A stretch of DNA of 64,000 nucleotides, taken from NCBI GenBank assembly GCA_016125155.1, contig WGMI01000010.1, positions 1-64,000 of the forward strand. Direction: 5' to 3'. The translations under genes and the position numbers were made by a program. Below the pieces are notes generated by a model. It had not been told where the DNA came from, made no database searches, and saw only the letters and a program-made list of their open reading frames with translations. Source of the DNA: a bacterium. GTDB taxonomy: Bacteria; Bacteroidota; Bacteroidia; Flavobacteriales; Schleiferiaceae. Below, piece after piece: positions 33,459 through 43,246 of the stretch (its first letter is position 1; each line of letters begins with the position of its first letter).

Positions 33459-35129
33459 ATGAAACCCGATAAAGTCCACCGAGTTCTGACGCCCAGAACG
33501 GTCCCTTCCCTTCGCTCGTTTGGAGCCGCAATTGTGCTGTTGGCCTTGGGTTTGGGCGCTCGGTCCGATCATTTCGAGATCAACAAACAGCTCGAAATCT
33601 TCACGGATGTGTATCGCGAAGTCCACCAGCACTACGTAGACCCAGTGTCTTCTTCCAAACTCATGGAAACGGCCCTGCATGCCATGCTGGCGACGTTGGA
33701 CCCCTACACCAACTACATTCCCGAATCGGCCGTTGAAGATTTTCGTTCGGAGAACACGGGTCAATATGGAGGCATTGGCGCCAGTCTGAGTCCACGGGGC
33801 AAAAGCATGGTAGTGAGTTCGATTCATCCGGGCGCCTCGGCTGATCTGGCCGGTTTGCACATCGGCGATGAGCTGCTCGACATCGACGGCACCCCGCTCG
33901 AAGGACTGGATATGAACCAGGTATTCCGATTGATCAAAGGAAGCCCGGGTACATCTCTGGATGTGACCTACGAACGCAAGGGAAAAAAGACCAAGACTTC
34001 GCTCAAGCGGGTCGAAGTGCGTGCGTTCAACGTAGCTTACAGCGGCTTTGTAGCCGATGGGGTAGGCTATATCTACCTCGCGAATTTCATGAACAAGGCC
34101 TCGGACGAAATCAAAACGGCCTATTACGAACTCTTGAAACAAGGGCCCGTGAAGAGCTTGGTCCTCGACCTGAGGGGCAATCCCGGAGGGCTGTTGGACG
34201 AGGCCGTCCGCACCTGCAACTTGTTTTTGCCCAAGGGACAAGAGGTGGTGCGCACCAAGGGGCGCGACCGGGCTTCAGAAGAAATTTTCCGAACCACAGC
34301 CAACCCCATGGATGCCGAAATCCCCTTGGTGGTGCTGATCAATTCCGGCTCGGCCTCGGCCAGCGAAATTGTGGCGGGCACCTTGCAGGATCTGGACCGG
34401 GCGGTGGTCCTGGGGCAGCGTTCGTTTGGAAAAGGCCTGGTCCAACAGAGCAAACCCATCAGCTATGGCAGCCAGATTAAAATCACCATCGCCAAATATT
34501 ACACCCCTTCCGGTCGGTGTATTCAGGCGCTCAACTATGCCGATCGGGCCGAAGACGGGAGTGTGCGCGCGGTGCCCGACAGTGTGCGCAGTCGGTTCAG
34601 CACCCGTGGAGGGCGGACGGTCTACGACGGCGGCGGCATCGATCCCGACGTGGTGGTTCCCGAACCAAAAGGTTCGGCTTTGCTCGATGGATTGGAAGAT
34701 CAATGGACCGTATTCGATTTCGCCAACGAAGTAGCCGAAAACAAACCCGAGTCGTTTCAACCGGGCAAGTTCGAGGTAGACGACCGGCTCTATGCTCGAT
34801 TTGTCGATTTTGCCCAGAAGCGCGGATTTGCCCACCAGTCTTATTCCGAGCAACTCATGGCCCGGCTGGACACCGTCTTGCGTCTGGAAGGCTATGGAGA
34901 CCTCTCGAAAGAATTGGAAAGTCTGCGCCAGCAAACGTTGAAAATGAAGTCGAACGACCTCGATCGTCAAAGGGCGCGTTTGGCGCCGTGGATTGGAGCC
35001 GAGCTGTGCGAGCGGTGGGGGTATTTGCCGGGGCGCATCGAATATGTCCTGAAACACGACGAGGAGACCCAAAAAGCCGTAGAACTCCTCCGTAAGCCCG
35101 AAGTCTATTCTAAGGTATTGAAGCCCTGA
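33459..35129 (+). CDS. S41 carboxy-terminal processing protease (CtpA-like)
   Basis: This 556-residue protein has an N-terminal signal/anchor (LRSFGAAIVLLALGLGA), a PDZ domain (residues ~95-175; HPGASADLAGLHIGDELLDI) and the peptidase core with catalytic Ser in INSGSASASEIVAG and Lys in SFGKGLVQQS. It cleaves unfolded or tagged proteins in the periplasm. A C-terminal extension of ~170 residues follows the core. It forms a CTGA junction with the next gene. Confidence 0.92.
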   Translation: MKPDKVHRVLTPRTVPSLRSFGAAIVLLALGLGARSDHFEINKQLEIFTDVYREVHQHYVDPVSSSKLMETALHAMLATLDPYTNYIPESAVEDFRSENTGQYGGIGASLSPRGKSMVVSSIHPGASADLAGLHIGDELLDIDGTPLEGLDMNQVFRLIKGSPGTSLDVTYERKGKKTKTSLKRVEVRAFNVAYSGFVADGVGYIYLANFMNKASDEIKTAYYELLKQGPVKSLVLDLRGNPGGLLDEAVRTCNLFLPKGQEVVRTKGRDRASEEIFRTTANPMDAEIPLVVLINSGSASASEIVAGTLQDLDRAVVLGQRSFGKGLVQQSKPISYGSQIKITIAKYYTPSGRCIQALNYADRAEDGSVRAVPDSVRSRFSTRGGRTVYDGGGIDPDVVVPEPKGSALLDGLEDQWTVFDFANEVAENKPESFQPGKFEVDDRLYARFVDFAQKRGFAHQSYSEQLMARLDTVLRLEGYGDLSKELESLRQQTLKMKSNDLDRQRARLAPWIGAELCERWGYLPGRIEYVLKHDEETQKAVELLRKPEVYSKVLKP

Positions 35130-36439
35130 AACCCGAACTCTTCGAACGCATTAAAGAAGGCGGGTACGGACTGGCGCTCTGTTATTTCGCTTTCTTTTTG
35201 CCGTTTCAAGCTCCTTGGGCCCCTACGGCTCTGGGGTTGATGCTTTTTGGGTTCTTCTGGACCCTGCGGTCGGACTGGGCTGACCTGCCGGCTCAGCTGT
35301 GGGGCAATCCGGCATTTCGATGGGCGCTGTGGTTCTTCATCGCCACCCTGGCATCGGTATTTTGGAGCGACAACCGTTCGGAGGCCTGGCGGCTATTCGC
35401 GCTTAAAATACCCTTGCTGGCCTGGCCTTTGGCCTTGGCCGGGGTCGAAACGCCCTATCGATTTCGGATCTCTGTCCTGCTCGATGTGTTTGTACTCGGG
35501 CTGTCTTTGAGCTGCCTATCCTTGTTGGGAATGGCGCTCTACCAAAGCTTAGTCCTCGGGGCCCAGGAGGCCTTTTTCTACCACAATTTGATGCGGTGGC
35601 CCCTGTTGCCGGGGCATTATTTCTCGCTCTATCTCGTCTTTGGAGCCGGATGGACGCTCCATAGACTATTGCGCGATTTTAATACAGCCTCTGGTGGAGT
35701 TTTGGTGCTGCGCACGGCCGCTCTGGCCTTATTTGTGCTGGTCCTTTCGCTCACTGCGGTGCGCATTGCCGCGCTGGGGTTGGTCGCTGCCCTGCTGTTT
35801 GCGCTCTCCGACGCCCTGCCCAAGATTCCGCTGCGCAATTGGGGGATCGCCCTGAGCGGTCTGGGGGTTTTTGGATTGCTCATGCTCTCTCCCGAGACCC
35901 GCCGCAGGGCGACCGAAACCTGGGACGAATGGAAGAGCTTCAACCGCCTCGAGACCGAGAAACAGACCAATGCGCGGGTGTATTTGTGGAAACACGGTTG
36001 GAGTGTATTGAACGAACGCCCTTGGTTGGGGCACGGATTGGGCGATGCAGACGACCGCCTCCAAGAACAACTCAAACAAGAAACCGCGCTGTTTTGGGAC
36101 GGTAGCGGACACTACCGATTGAGCGACCGCCGCTTGAACTACCACAATACCTTTCTTCAAACCGCGGCCCAAATGGGATGGCTGGGGTTGGTTATATTGG
36201 TATTTCTCTTTGCGACCCTGCTCCACAGCAGAGCGGGGTTTGCCTCACGGCTGCTCGGGCTGGTCTGCCTGATTTCGTTCAGTACCGAATCCATGCTCGA
36301 ACGACAGGCCGGAGTATTCTTTTTCGGCTTTATGTTCGCTTTGCTTGCGGTAGAGGCCGAGCGGACGAAGCGGAAAGCGCCAACAGCAGCACCGCGGCAA
36401 ACAACACCCCTTTTTGACGGTCGATCAGAGACTCTGTAA
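35126..36439 (+). CDS. O-antigen ligase-like membrane protein
   Basis: Frame analysis shows unbroken coding from the S41 stop: the peptide LKPELFERIKEGGYGLALCY precedes the first obvious start (TTG 35198) and completes the first membrane helix. A CTG at 35126 overlapping the upstream stop (CTGA) is therefore the likely start, giving 437 residues. Multiple hydrophobic segments, a Wzy_C-like loop (RLETEKQTNARVYLWKHGWS...RPWLGHG) and a late FSTESMLERQAGVFFF motif mark it as an O-antigen ligase/polymerase family protein. Its last 110 bp overlap the convergent ligase-like gene. Confidence 0.78.
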   Translation: MKPELFERIKEGGYGLALCYFAFFLPFQAPWAPTALGLMLFGFFWTLRSDWADLPAQLWGNPAFRWALWFFIATLASVFWSDNRSEAWRLFALKIPLLAWPLALAGVETPYRFRISVLLDVFVLGLSLSCLSLLGMALYQSLVLGAQEAFFYHNLMRWPLLPGHYFSLYLVFGAGWTLHRLLRDFNTASGGVLVLRTAALALFVLVLSLTAVRIAALGLVAALLFALSDALPKIPLRNWGIALSGLGVFGLLMLSPETRRRATETWDEWKSFNRLETEKQTNARVYLWKHGWSVLNERPWLGHGLGDADDRLQEQLKQETALFWDGSGHYRLSDRRLNYHNTFLQTAAQMGWLGLVILVFLFATLLHSRAGFASRLLGLVCLISFSTESMLERQAGVFFFGFMFALLAVEAERTKRKAPTAAPRQTTPLFDGRSETL

Positions 36440-37610
36440 GTCCACTTAGCGCGAAAAACACCACGGCGGCGAACAACAAGGGATCGCGGTTTTTCCAGCC
36501 CCGGCGCCCGAGTCCGATCAAAAACCACAACAGCAGCGCCAGCCCCGCCCAACCGCCTTGGAGCAGGATTTGGTAGTACATATTGTGGGCATTGTAGCGG
36601 TTTTGAACCCCCAACACAAATCCGATGTCGGCATACGAGCGCTCGAGCTCTCTCTGGGCATCGGCTCCAAAACCGTACCAAGGTGCCCTTTGTAGGGCAT
36701 GGCGAACGCCCTCCCACTCGGCCAGTCGAATGGTGAAACCGCTAAAGGCTTCGATGCGGTCTGCGTCCAAATCGTATTCGAGCGAAAATCCTTGGGTCCA
36801 GCGCGATCGGATCGATTCGGGCCCCTTCCACAACAGCCATCCCAGCGAGAGCAGCAAGCCACCGCCAAAGGCCCCCAAACGGATCCAGGGAATCCCCCCG
36901 GGCATCAAGGTGCGGATAAACAATACCAGCGTAAGCGGCAGGGTCACACCCAAGGCGATCCAGTTCATGCGGCCTTGCAGGATAAAAAACAGGACCACCA
37001 TCGACAACAGCGCCCCCCCGGTGGCCCATTTCGGCCAGGCTGGGGTGCCCGGGGTCAAAAATCGCTCTAAACCAGAGGCCATTATCAACAAGCCTGCGAA
37101 CAGGCTCATATAGGCGGGGTGCCAGCCGAGTGGAAAGCTGTAATGGTCGTAGAAGAAATAGGCGGCATAAGCCTGCCCGGGTTCGGCTTGATGCTCGGCC
37201 CTCCACCAAGACAAACCCAGCCCATACAGCGCGGTGGCGAACAATCCGAGCCACGTTGCCGCCAATAGAACCCGGCGCCCGGGCAACCGCTCGGGCCCCA
37301 AGAGCAGCAATACGAGGGGAAAAACCACAAAGGCAGAGCGCACCTGCATCAAATTGGCTGTGTTCTTGGGATCCGAAAACAGCCCGAAGGATGCTGTGAG
37401 CGCGAACAAGGCCATCGAAGGCCAGAGCCACCTGGTCGACGGGCGCATCCCGCGCTTGACCCAAGCCGCTTTCCAGAGACTCGGGTCAAAAATGACCAAG
37501 GCGGCGAGTGCGACCAGAGGTCCATTTCCCAGGCGTTCGCCCGTAGACATCCAAAAAAAGGACAGCAACAGCAGCCCATGGCGCACAGTATCGATGGGGC
37601 GCGGGTTCAT
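36330..37610 (-). CDS. O-antigen ligase-like membrane protein, convergent partner
   Basis: This 426-residue polytopic protein has the Wzy_C-type region (RLAEWEGVRHALQRAPWYGFG near residue 305) and LTESLIDRQKGVLF near the C-terminus, the same late motif as its convergent neighbour. It is the last gene of the tdk-murF/alr operon and overlaps the WecA-like gene by 4 bp at ATG 37610. It likely polymerises or ligates a lipid-linked glycan at the periplasmic face of the inner membrane. Its product and that of 35126-36439 appear distantly paralogous. Confidence 0.8.
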   Translation of the reverse strand: MNPRPIDTVRHGLLLLSFFWMSTGERLGNGPLVALAALVIFDPSLWKAAWVKRGMRPSTRWLWPSMALFALTASFGLFSDPKNTANLMQVRSAFVVFPLVLLLLGPERLPGRRVLLAATWLGLFATALYGLGLSWWRAEHQAEPGQAYAAYFFYDHYSFPLGWHPAYMSLFAGLLIMASGLERFLTPGTPAWPKWATGGALLSMVVLFFILQGRMNWIALGVTLPLTLVLFIRTLMPGGIPWIRLGAFGGGLLLSLGWLLWKGPESIRSRWTQGFSLEYDLDADRIEAFSGFTIRLAEWEGVRHALQRAPWYGFGADAQRELERSYADIGFVLGVQNRYNAHNMYYQILLQGGWAGLALLLWFLIGLGRRGWKNRDPLLFAAVVFFALSGLTESLIDRQKGVLFAAVLLLALSASSARPLPQAKRT

Positions 37611-38680
37611 GCTTCGGGCTCGGGTCTGAGCAATTTGGTCCAACGGGGAATTTGGCTGAGCACCAGGGCCAGCACCACGTACAACAGGAGCTGGTATTTG
37701 GGGAGCATGCGCCCTTTCAAGGCCGTGGCCAGCGCGGCAAAAAGCGCAGCGGTGGTCACCAAAACGGCCGTCCCTTGCCGGTGGCTCAACCCGGCATCGA
37801 GGAGCAAGTGATGGATGTGATTTCGATCCGGACTAAAGGGAGATCGGCCCCGCATCAACCGCAAGACCACGACCCGAACGGTATCAAATACGGGGATCAG
37901 GACCAAGGCAAAAGCATATACAGCGGAACCAATGGCATAAAAGAAATTGGGCTCGGCCACTACGCTTTTTTGGATGAAGAACACGGTAATAACCGCGAGG
38001 TTGAACCCGAGGATCATGCTGCCGCTGTCGCCCATAAAAATCTTGGCCTTGCGCCGGTAGTTGTAGGGTAAAAAGCCGAGGAGGGCACCGGCATAACTCA
38101 GACACAAGATGAGGAACAGCGCCTCGTTCATTCGGTAAAACCAATAGGCATAGATGAGCAAGATCAACACCCCCAGACCAGAGCTCAGCCCGTTGATGCC
38201 ATCGATAAAATTGAAAGAGTTGATCAGCATCAAAAACAAAACCACAGAACCCAGCACGCTGACGGCATAAGGCAATTCCCCGATCCCAAACAAACCGTAC
38301 AGGCTTTCCATGCGCACGTTCCCGACCAAGACCACGAGCAACACCGCGAGCAATTGACCCACGATTTTCTTGCTGGGACTTAAAGGGAACAAATCGTCTT
38401 TGATCCCCATCGAAAACAAGATGATGTAGGCCGCGAGGATCGAATTCTGTTGCGGATAATCCAGACCTGCAGAAAACAGCACAAAGCTGAACAAAAAGGC
38501 CCCGAAGATGGGAATGCCCCCAAGCGCCCCGATGCGCCGGGTATGGACTTTGCGCGCGTCGGGCTCGTCGTAGAGTCGCTTGACCAGACTGAGCTGAATC
38601 ATGGCCGGAATGGCCGCGTAGCACACCGCAAAGGACAGCGCCGCGCTTAAAACCGGAAACCATGTGGTCCAAGCATTCAC
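37607..38680 (-). CDS. Undecaprenyl-phosphate sugar-1-phosphate transferase (WecA/TagO/MraY family)
   Basis: This 357-residue polytopic enzyme has the family motifs FNFIDGINGLSS, IFMGDSGSMILG and DRNHIHHLLLDAG (the HIHH loop of the WecA/TagO/WbpL branch, absent from MraY). It transfers GlcNAc-1-phosphate or a similar sugar to undecaprenyl phosphate. The frame is open ~97 codons further upstream, but a GTG at 38680 forms a GTGA overlap with the upstream stop and begins at the first membrane helix, so it is the likely start. Confidence 0.88.
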   Translation of the reverse strand: MNAWTTWFPVLSAALSFAVCYAAIPAMIQLSLVKRLYDEPDARKVHTRRIGALGGIPIFGAFLFSFVLFSAGLDYPQQNSILAAYIILFSMGIKDDLFPLSPSKKIVGQLLAVLLVVLVGNVRMESLYGLFGIGELPYAVSVLGSVVLFLMLINSFNFIDGINGLSSGLGVLILLIYAYWFYRMNEALFLILCLSYAGALLGFLPYNYRRKAKIFMGDSGSMILGFNLAVITVFFIQKSVVAEPNFFYAIGSAVYAFALVLIPVFDTVRVVVLRLMRGRSPFSPDRNHIHHLLLDAGLSHRQGTAVLVTTAALFAALATALKGRMLPKYQLLLYVVLALVLSQIPRWTKLLRPEPEA

Positions 38681-39507
38681 GACAATGGGGTATAGCGCGC
38701 TTTGCGGTTCAACCGAGTCCGTCCCGCATCGAACCACCAGCCCCATTTGTCGAAATAGGCCTTGGCGGAACGCAGATGGAGCTGTAATGCCGAAGTGCTC
38801 TTGTATGACGCTTTTTGATAGTCGTGCACGATCTCGAATTCGGGTCTGTGGTGATTGGTGGCCATTTCCGCTGCCCTTCTGCAAAAGTCCACATCTTCGA
38901 GATACAGAAAAAAGCGTTCGTCGAATCCGCCGAGGGCCTGGAGCAGTCGGTCGTCGAACCACATAAAACAACCCGAAAGCACAGGTACTTCCATGGGCTT
39001 CAAATAATCGGCCTGCCGAAATTCGTAACGGTCGAAACAGAACCGCAATCCCCGCTTGAGTGCGTCGGGCAAAAACCGCCGACCGAGCAGGTCAAAGGGC
39101 GTGGGCAGTCTTTTGCATAGGTATTGGATGCAGCCATCGGGATAGCGAATCAGAGGGGTCACCACGCCGGGTTGGTCCCATTGGGGCCACAAAGTGGCCA
39201 ATCCGCGAAGCACTTCGGGTCCAAACCGTACATCGGGGTTGAGCACGAGGTGGAAGTCGAATCGGTGGACCGAGCTGCGGAGCACGAGGTTATGCGCAGC
39301 CCCAAAACCGAGATTCCGACCGGGGTCGAGGTATTCGAGTCCCATCGAATCGGCCCATGCCTTTACCCCTGTTTCTGAACGGTTGTCGACCAGAACGAGC
39401 CTGAGCGGGCCCTCCCACGATTGCCGAACACTGTCGACCGCTTGGGTCAAAAGCGAAATCGAATGCCCGTAGGTCACAATGGAACACGAAAGAGAAGGTC
39501 TGTTCAC
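38677..39507 (-). CDS. Glycosyltransferase family 2 (rhamnosyltransferase-like)
   Basis: The 276-residue GT-A enzyme has CSIVTYGHSISLL at the start, LVDNRSETG, a metal-binding-type FHLVLNPDVRFG (near residue 85) and FFLYLEDVDFCRRAAEM, as in WbbL-like rhamnosyltransferases. It would extend the lipid-linked sugar made by the WecA-like enzyme. It overlaps both neighbours by 4 bp. Confidence 0.88.
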   Translation of the reverse strand: MNRPSLSCSIVTYGHSISLLTQAVDSVRQSWEGPLRLVLVDNRSETGVKAWADSMGLEYLDPGRNLGFGAAHNLVLRSSVHRFDFHLVLNPDVRFGPEVLRGLATLWPQWDQPGVVTPLIRYPDGCIQYLCKRLPTPFDLLGRRFLPDALKRGLRFCFDRYEFRQADYLKPMEVPVLSGCFMWFDDRLLQALGGFDERFFLYLEDVDFCRRAAEMATNHHRPEFEIVHDYQKASYKSTSALQLHLRSAKAYFDKWGWWFDAGRTRLNRKARYTPLS

Positions 39508-40790
39508 GGCGGCAAATTAGAACCTTCGCCAGCCGAATCCACAGAAGCGGGCTCGGGGTGCGTTTTTCTCAGTTCGAGCATAGAACGGATCAGCAAGACC
39601 ACTTCGACGGCATAAACGGTTATCAGGACCCACCCCCAGCCCCCTTCTTGCGTACCAAAGGCCGTCAGAATCCACTGAATTAGGCTCATAACCACGGCGG
39701 TCCGCGCATAGCTGCGCGCATTCCCTTGGGCAATCTGGGCGACCTCGGCCAAATGCCGGTAGGCGAACAGAAAAGGAATACCCGCAGAGGCCACGAGCAT
39801 AGGCACAAAAGCCGGTCCCAAGGCTGCGCTCAACTGGGGGCGCGCCCACCAGAGCAACATCCCAAAAACCAACAAAAACAAGGCATACAATCCGAGCGAC
39901 CCCCCCACAGCCCGGTACAATTCCCCACGGCGAACCATGGATCCCTTTTGTGACCAGCGCAAACTGAGCCGGGGCAAGAGCACCGTACCCAGGGCCTGTA
40001 TGCCCAATTTGAGCGCGAGGATAAACTTGTCTACAAAGGCAAACGCACTGACTGTGGAAGCGGGTTGGAAGGCGCCGATCATCAGCATTGGTGCTTGGGC
40101 AAAGCTGGCGTTGGCTGCGGAAATCCAAAACAGCCCCGCGCTTTCTCGCAGATAGCGCCATACCGCGCCGGTCGAAAACCGAACCCAGCGCATCCCCAAA
40201 TGGGACAGTCTCCACCAGGACCACACCCCTACCGAACTGACGCAGAGCGCACTGAATGTCGGGACGAGCCAATCGTGACCGGGCTTGCGCACCATGGTAA
40301 ACACCAGAATTGTATACGCCAGCCGTTGAAGAGATTGGGCAATATTGATTTCCGCAAAACGACCCATGCCCTGAAAAACCCCAATGGGCAAGGAAGAATT
40401 CGCGGGTACAAAGAGATAGCTCAATCCAAACAACAGGGCGTACGCCCGATAGGCCGGAACCGCATAGACGATGAGAAAAAAGGGTAGCGCCAAAACCAGA
40501 CTCAGCCCGAACCGGGCCCATTGCACCCCCGCCACCAAATGGGGGCGATTTCCTTCGGCTGTGCGCACCCATTCTCGGGTCCAGAAGGAATGAAACCCGA
40601 AATCGGCCACAACAGAAAAGAGACCGTTGAGGGCCTGGGCAATCATCAAGGCCCCGAAGCGCGCCTCGCCCAATACGGTATACAGATAGGGAAGGGTGAG
40701 CAAGGGCAAAAGCATCCATATACCCTGCAAACCCCCTACCCAGGCAAAGTCGCGCAGCAAAGACGAAGGAAGGGCTGAGGACTTCTTCAC
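39504..40790 (-). CDS. Oligosaccharide flippase family protein (Wzx-like)
   Basis: The 428-residue protein has about a dozen hydrophobic segments and the Polysacc_synt N-terminal pattern (RDFAWVGGLQGIWMLLPLLTLPYLYTVLG read in parts). It differs from the WzxC-like flippase in the large operon. It probably moves the product of the GT2 and WecA-like enzymes across the membrane. It overlaps MurF-Alr by 4 bp, placing a glycan flippase directly in a peptidoglycan operon. Confidence 0.85.
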   Translation of the reverse strand: MKKSSALPSSLLRDFAWVGGLQGIWMLLPLLTLPYLYTVLGEARFGALMIAQALNGLFSVVADFGFHSFWTREWVRTAEGNRPHLVAGVQWARFGLSLVLALPFFLIVYAVPAYRAYALLFGLSYLFVPANSSLPIGVFQGMGRFAEINIAQSLQRLAYTILVFTMVRKPGHDWLVPTFSALCVSSVGVWSWWRLSHLGMRWVRFSTGAVWRYLRESAGLFWISAANASFAQAPMLMIGAFQPASTVSAFAFVDKFILALKLGIQALGTVLLPRLSLRWSQKGSMVRRGELYRAVGGSLGLYALFLLVFGMLLWWARPQLSAALGPAFVPMLVASAGIPFLFAYRHLAEVAQIAQGNARSYARTAVVMSLIQWILTAFGTQEGGWGWVLITVYAVEVVLLIRSMLELRKTHPEPASVDSAGEGSNLPP

Positions 40791-43246
40791 CCTTGGAGGT
40801 ACACCCTTTTAATCCGGGACGACAACCCCGTGAGCACTTCGTACGGGATGGTGTCCAAACTCCGCGCCCATTCGGCGACATCGAGGTGTTCTCCGAATAT
40901 TTCGACGGGATCTCCTTCGGCACAGTCGATGCCGGTTACGTCGACCATGCACAAATCCATACAGACCTTTCCTATCACCGGGGCGAATTTCCCACGGATC
41001 CACACCCGGCCTTTTCCGTTCGAAAAACGGCGATCGAATCCGTCGGCATAGCCTATGGCAATGGTGGCGGAGCGCAGGTCTCGCTCGGCCACATAGCTGT
41101 AGTTGTAGCCGACGCTCTCGCCTTTGCGCACAAATTTGATTTGGCTGATGTGGGTTTTTAGTCCCAATGCCCGATGGGACGAACCCGGTCCCATACCATA
41201 GAGACCCAGCCCGATGCGCACCATTTCGAAAGCGTATTCGGGATAGTGTTCGATTCCCGCCGTATTGAGCGCGTGTCGATCAAACCGCTGCCCTGTTGAT
41301 TGAGCCAAACGGGTGCACATCTGCTCGAATCGCTTGATTTGAATCAGGGTGCGCTTGCGCTCGTCCATGTCTTCGGTGGCGGCCAAATGCGTAAAGACGC
41401 TTGCGATCCGCAACCGATGTTGGTCGCCGAGTTCTTCGCACAGGGCTTCGACGTCTTGCTCGGCAAAACCCAGGCGGTGCATTCCCGTATCCATCTTGAG
41501 GTGAATGGGATAAGCTTCCGATCGGCCATCGCTGCGCAGCAAAGCCTTGACAAACAGCCCCAGCATCCGGAACGAATAGATCTCAGGCTCTAAGCGGTGT
41601 TCGATAAGCCGGTCGAGGGCTTCTTCTTCTGGATTCATCACCATGATGGGCAGACCTATGCCCGCTTCGCGCAATTCGATGCCCTCGTCGGTATAGGCCA
41701 CAGCCAGATAGTCCACCTTCTGGAATTGGAGCATTGAAGCGACTTCCACCCCACCCACGCCGTAGGCGAAGGCCTTGACCACCGCCATGATCTTGACCGA
41801 GCGGTCGAGCTTGCTCCGCACTGCATTCAGATTCGCGGCCATGGCGTCCAGATCGATCTGGAGCTCGGTTTGATGCCGCTTGACAACCCATTGTTCGGCC
41901 AGTTTTTCAAATCCAAAGCTGCGGGCGCCCTTGAGTAGGACCAAGTGCCCTGCGGGCGGCAATTGGGGCTCGGCGCGCCCCAAACTCCGCGCATCGGGAT
42001 AAAAAGACCCCTGTGGCAAATAGCCTTCGCCCGAACTGCTCCAAACAGGACCCACCCCGATAACCCGCTCCAACCCGTGGGGTCGGACGAGTTTTTCGAC
42101 CGCTTTAAGCCATTGGGCGGGCTCCATTCCGGTCTGCTCGAGGTCGGACAAAATCAGCATGGCCGGGCGCTTTTTCCGCTGGGCCGACACAAAATCGAGG
42201 GCGATGCGGAGCGATTCGAGGTCGGAGTTGTAGCTGTCGTTGATGAGCAGGCTGCCCCGCCGACCGGGTTCGAGCGAGAGCCGCATCACCACGGGTTCGA
42301 GCAATTCGAGCCTGCGTTTGATACACGCTCGATCTACTCCGAGTACAGCCATCAATGCGATGAGATGCCGTGCGTTTTCGAGCGAAGCAGCGTCGATAAA
42401 GGGCAGTTGCACCCTAAAGGCCGGACCATATCCGTGCACTTTGAACGAGACCCGGGCATGCTTGTGTTCCAGACCGTCGAACCATATCCGGGCTTTTTCT
42501 CGGGCCGACCAACCCCATAAGTCGAGGTGCTCCTTCTTCTTGAGCCGCTTTTCGACCCCGGGTTGATCCGCGCAGTACACCATTGTTTGGGCGTGGTCGA
42601 ACAGCGACAACTTTTCCCCGAGCTTGTGGTCCATGCTCCGAAAATGCTCCTGATGGGCGCTGCCCAGGTTGGTGAACAGACCGATGTCCGGGCGCACCAT
42701 GACCTGCTGGCGCTGCATTTCTCCGGGCTGAGAAATCCCCACTTCGATCAGTGCGAGTTCGTGTTGGGGTTCAAGATTCCACAGCGACAGGGGTACGCCG
42801 ATCTGGGAGTTGTAGCTCTTCGGACTGCGCACCGTATCAAAATCGGGCTGGAGCAATTGAAACGCCCACTCTTTGACAATCGTTTTTCCATTGGAACCCG
42901 CGATAGCCACCACGCGTCCCTTGAACCGATCGCGGCTCCATGCCCCCAACCGCTGCAGGGCATCGACGCTGCTTTCGACCCGGCAGAATCCGACGCCCTC
43001 GGGTAGGTGGGTCGGGCGCTTCTCTACGACAAAAAGCCTCATACCCAGGCGTATGAGTTCCTGAATATGGTCGTGACCGTTGTGTACGGCACCGGTAAGC
43101 GCAAAAAAAACCGCATCGGTTTCGCCCCGATAGCTGCGGCTGTCGGTGATCAGGGTGCGCACCGGGGCGGGGCCTGGAAGGCCGTAAAGAGTGCCCTGAA
43201 CAACGCTACACAGGGTGGGGAAGTCGAGCTTGGCGTGGGCCGTCAT
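40787..43246 (-). CDS. Bifunctional MurF ligase / alanine racemase
   Basis: In this 819-residue fusion, typical of Bacteroidota, residues ~1-450 form UDP-MurNAc-tripeptide:D-Ala-D-Ala ligase (ATP loop AIAGSNGKTIVKEW near residue 115), and residues ~455-819 form alanine racemase with PLP Lys in VVKAFAYGVGG and a late IAIGYADGFDRR. One protein thus makes D-Ala and adds D-Ala-D-Ala to the wall precursor. ATG 43246 makes an ATGA overlap with the upstream thymidine kinase; upstream in-frame codons lie inside that gene. Confidence 0.95.
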   Translation of the reverse strand: MTAHAKLDFPTLCSVVQGTLYGLPGPAPVRTLITDSRSYRGETDAVFFALTGAVHNGHDHIQELIRLGMRLFVVEKRPTHLPEGVGFCRVESSVDALQRLGAWSRDRFKGRVVAIAGSNGKTIVKEWAFQLLQPDFDTVRSPKSYNSQIGVPLSLWNLEPQHELALIEVGISQPGEMQRQQVMVRPDIGLFTNLGSAHQEHFRSMDHKLGEKLSLFDHAQTMVYCADQPGVEKRLKKKEHLDLWGWSAREKARIWFDGLEHKHARVSFKVHGYGPAFRVQLPFIDAASLENARHLIALMAVLGVDRACIKRRLELLEPVVMRLSLEPGRRGSLLINDSYNSDLESLRIALDFVSAQRKKRPAMLILSDLEQTGMEPAQWLKAVEKLVRPHGLERVIGVGPVWSSSGEGYLPQGSFYPDARSLGRAEPQLPPAGHLVLLKGARSFGFEKLAEQWVVKRHQTELQIDLDAMAANLNAVRSKLDRSVKIMAVVKAFAYGVGGVEVASMLQFQKVDYLAVAYTDEGIELREAGIGLPIMVMNPEEEALDRLIEHRLEPEIYSFRMLGLFVKALLRSDGRSEAYPIHLKMDTGMHRLGFAEQDVEALCEELGDQHRLRIASVFTHLAATEDMDERKRTLIQIKRFEQMCTRLAQSTGQRFDRHALNTAGIEHYPEYAFEMVRIGLGLYGMGPGSSHRALGLKTHISQIKFVRKGESVGYNYSYVAERDLRSATIAIGYADGFDRRFSNGKGRVWIRGKFAPVIGKVCMDLCMVDVTGIDCAEGDPVEIFGEHLDVAEWARSLDTIPYEVLTGLSSRIKRVYLQG

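Noticed and set aside
39517-40923. 468-codon alternative frame across the second flippase
   Set aside because: Composition is not protein-like, and it is in competition with a clear polytopic membrane protein.
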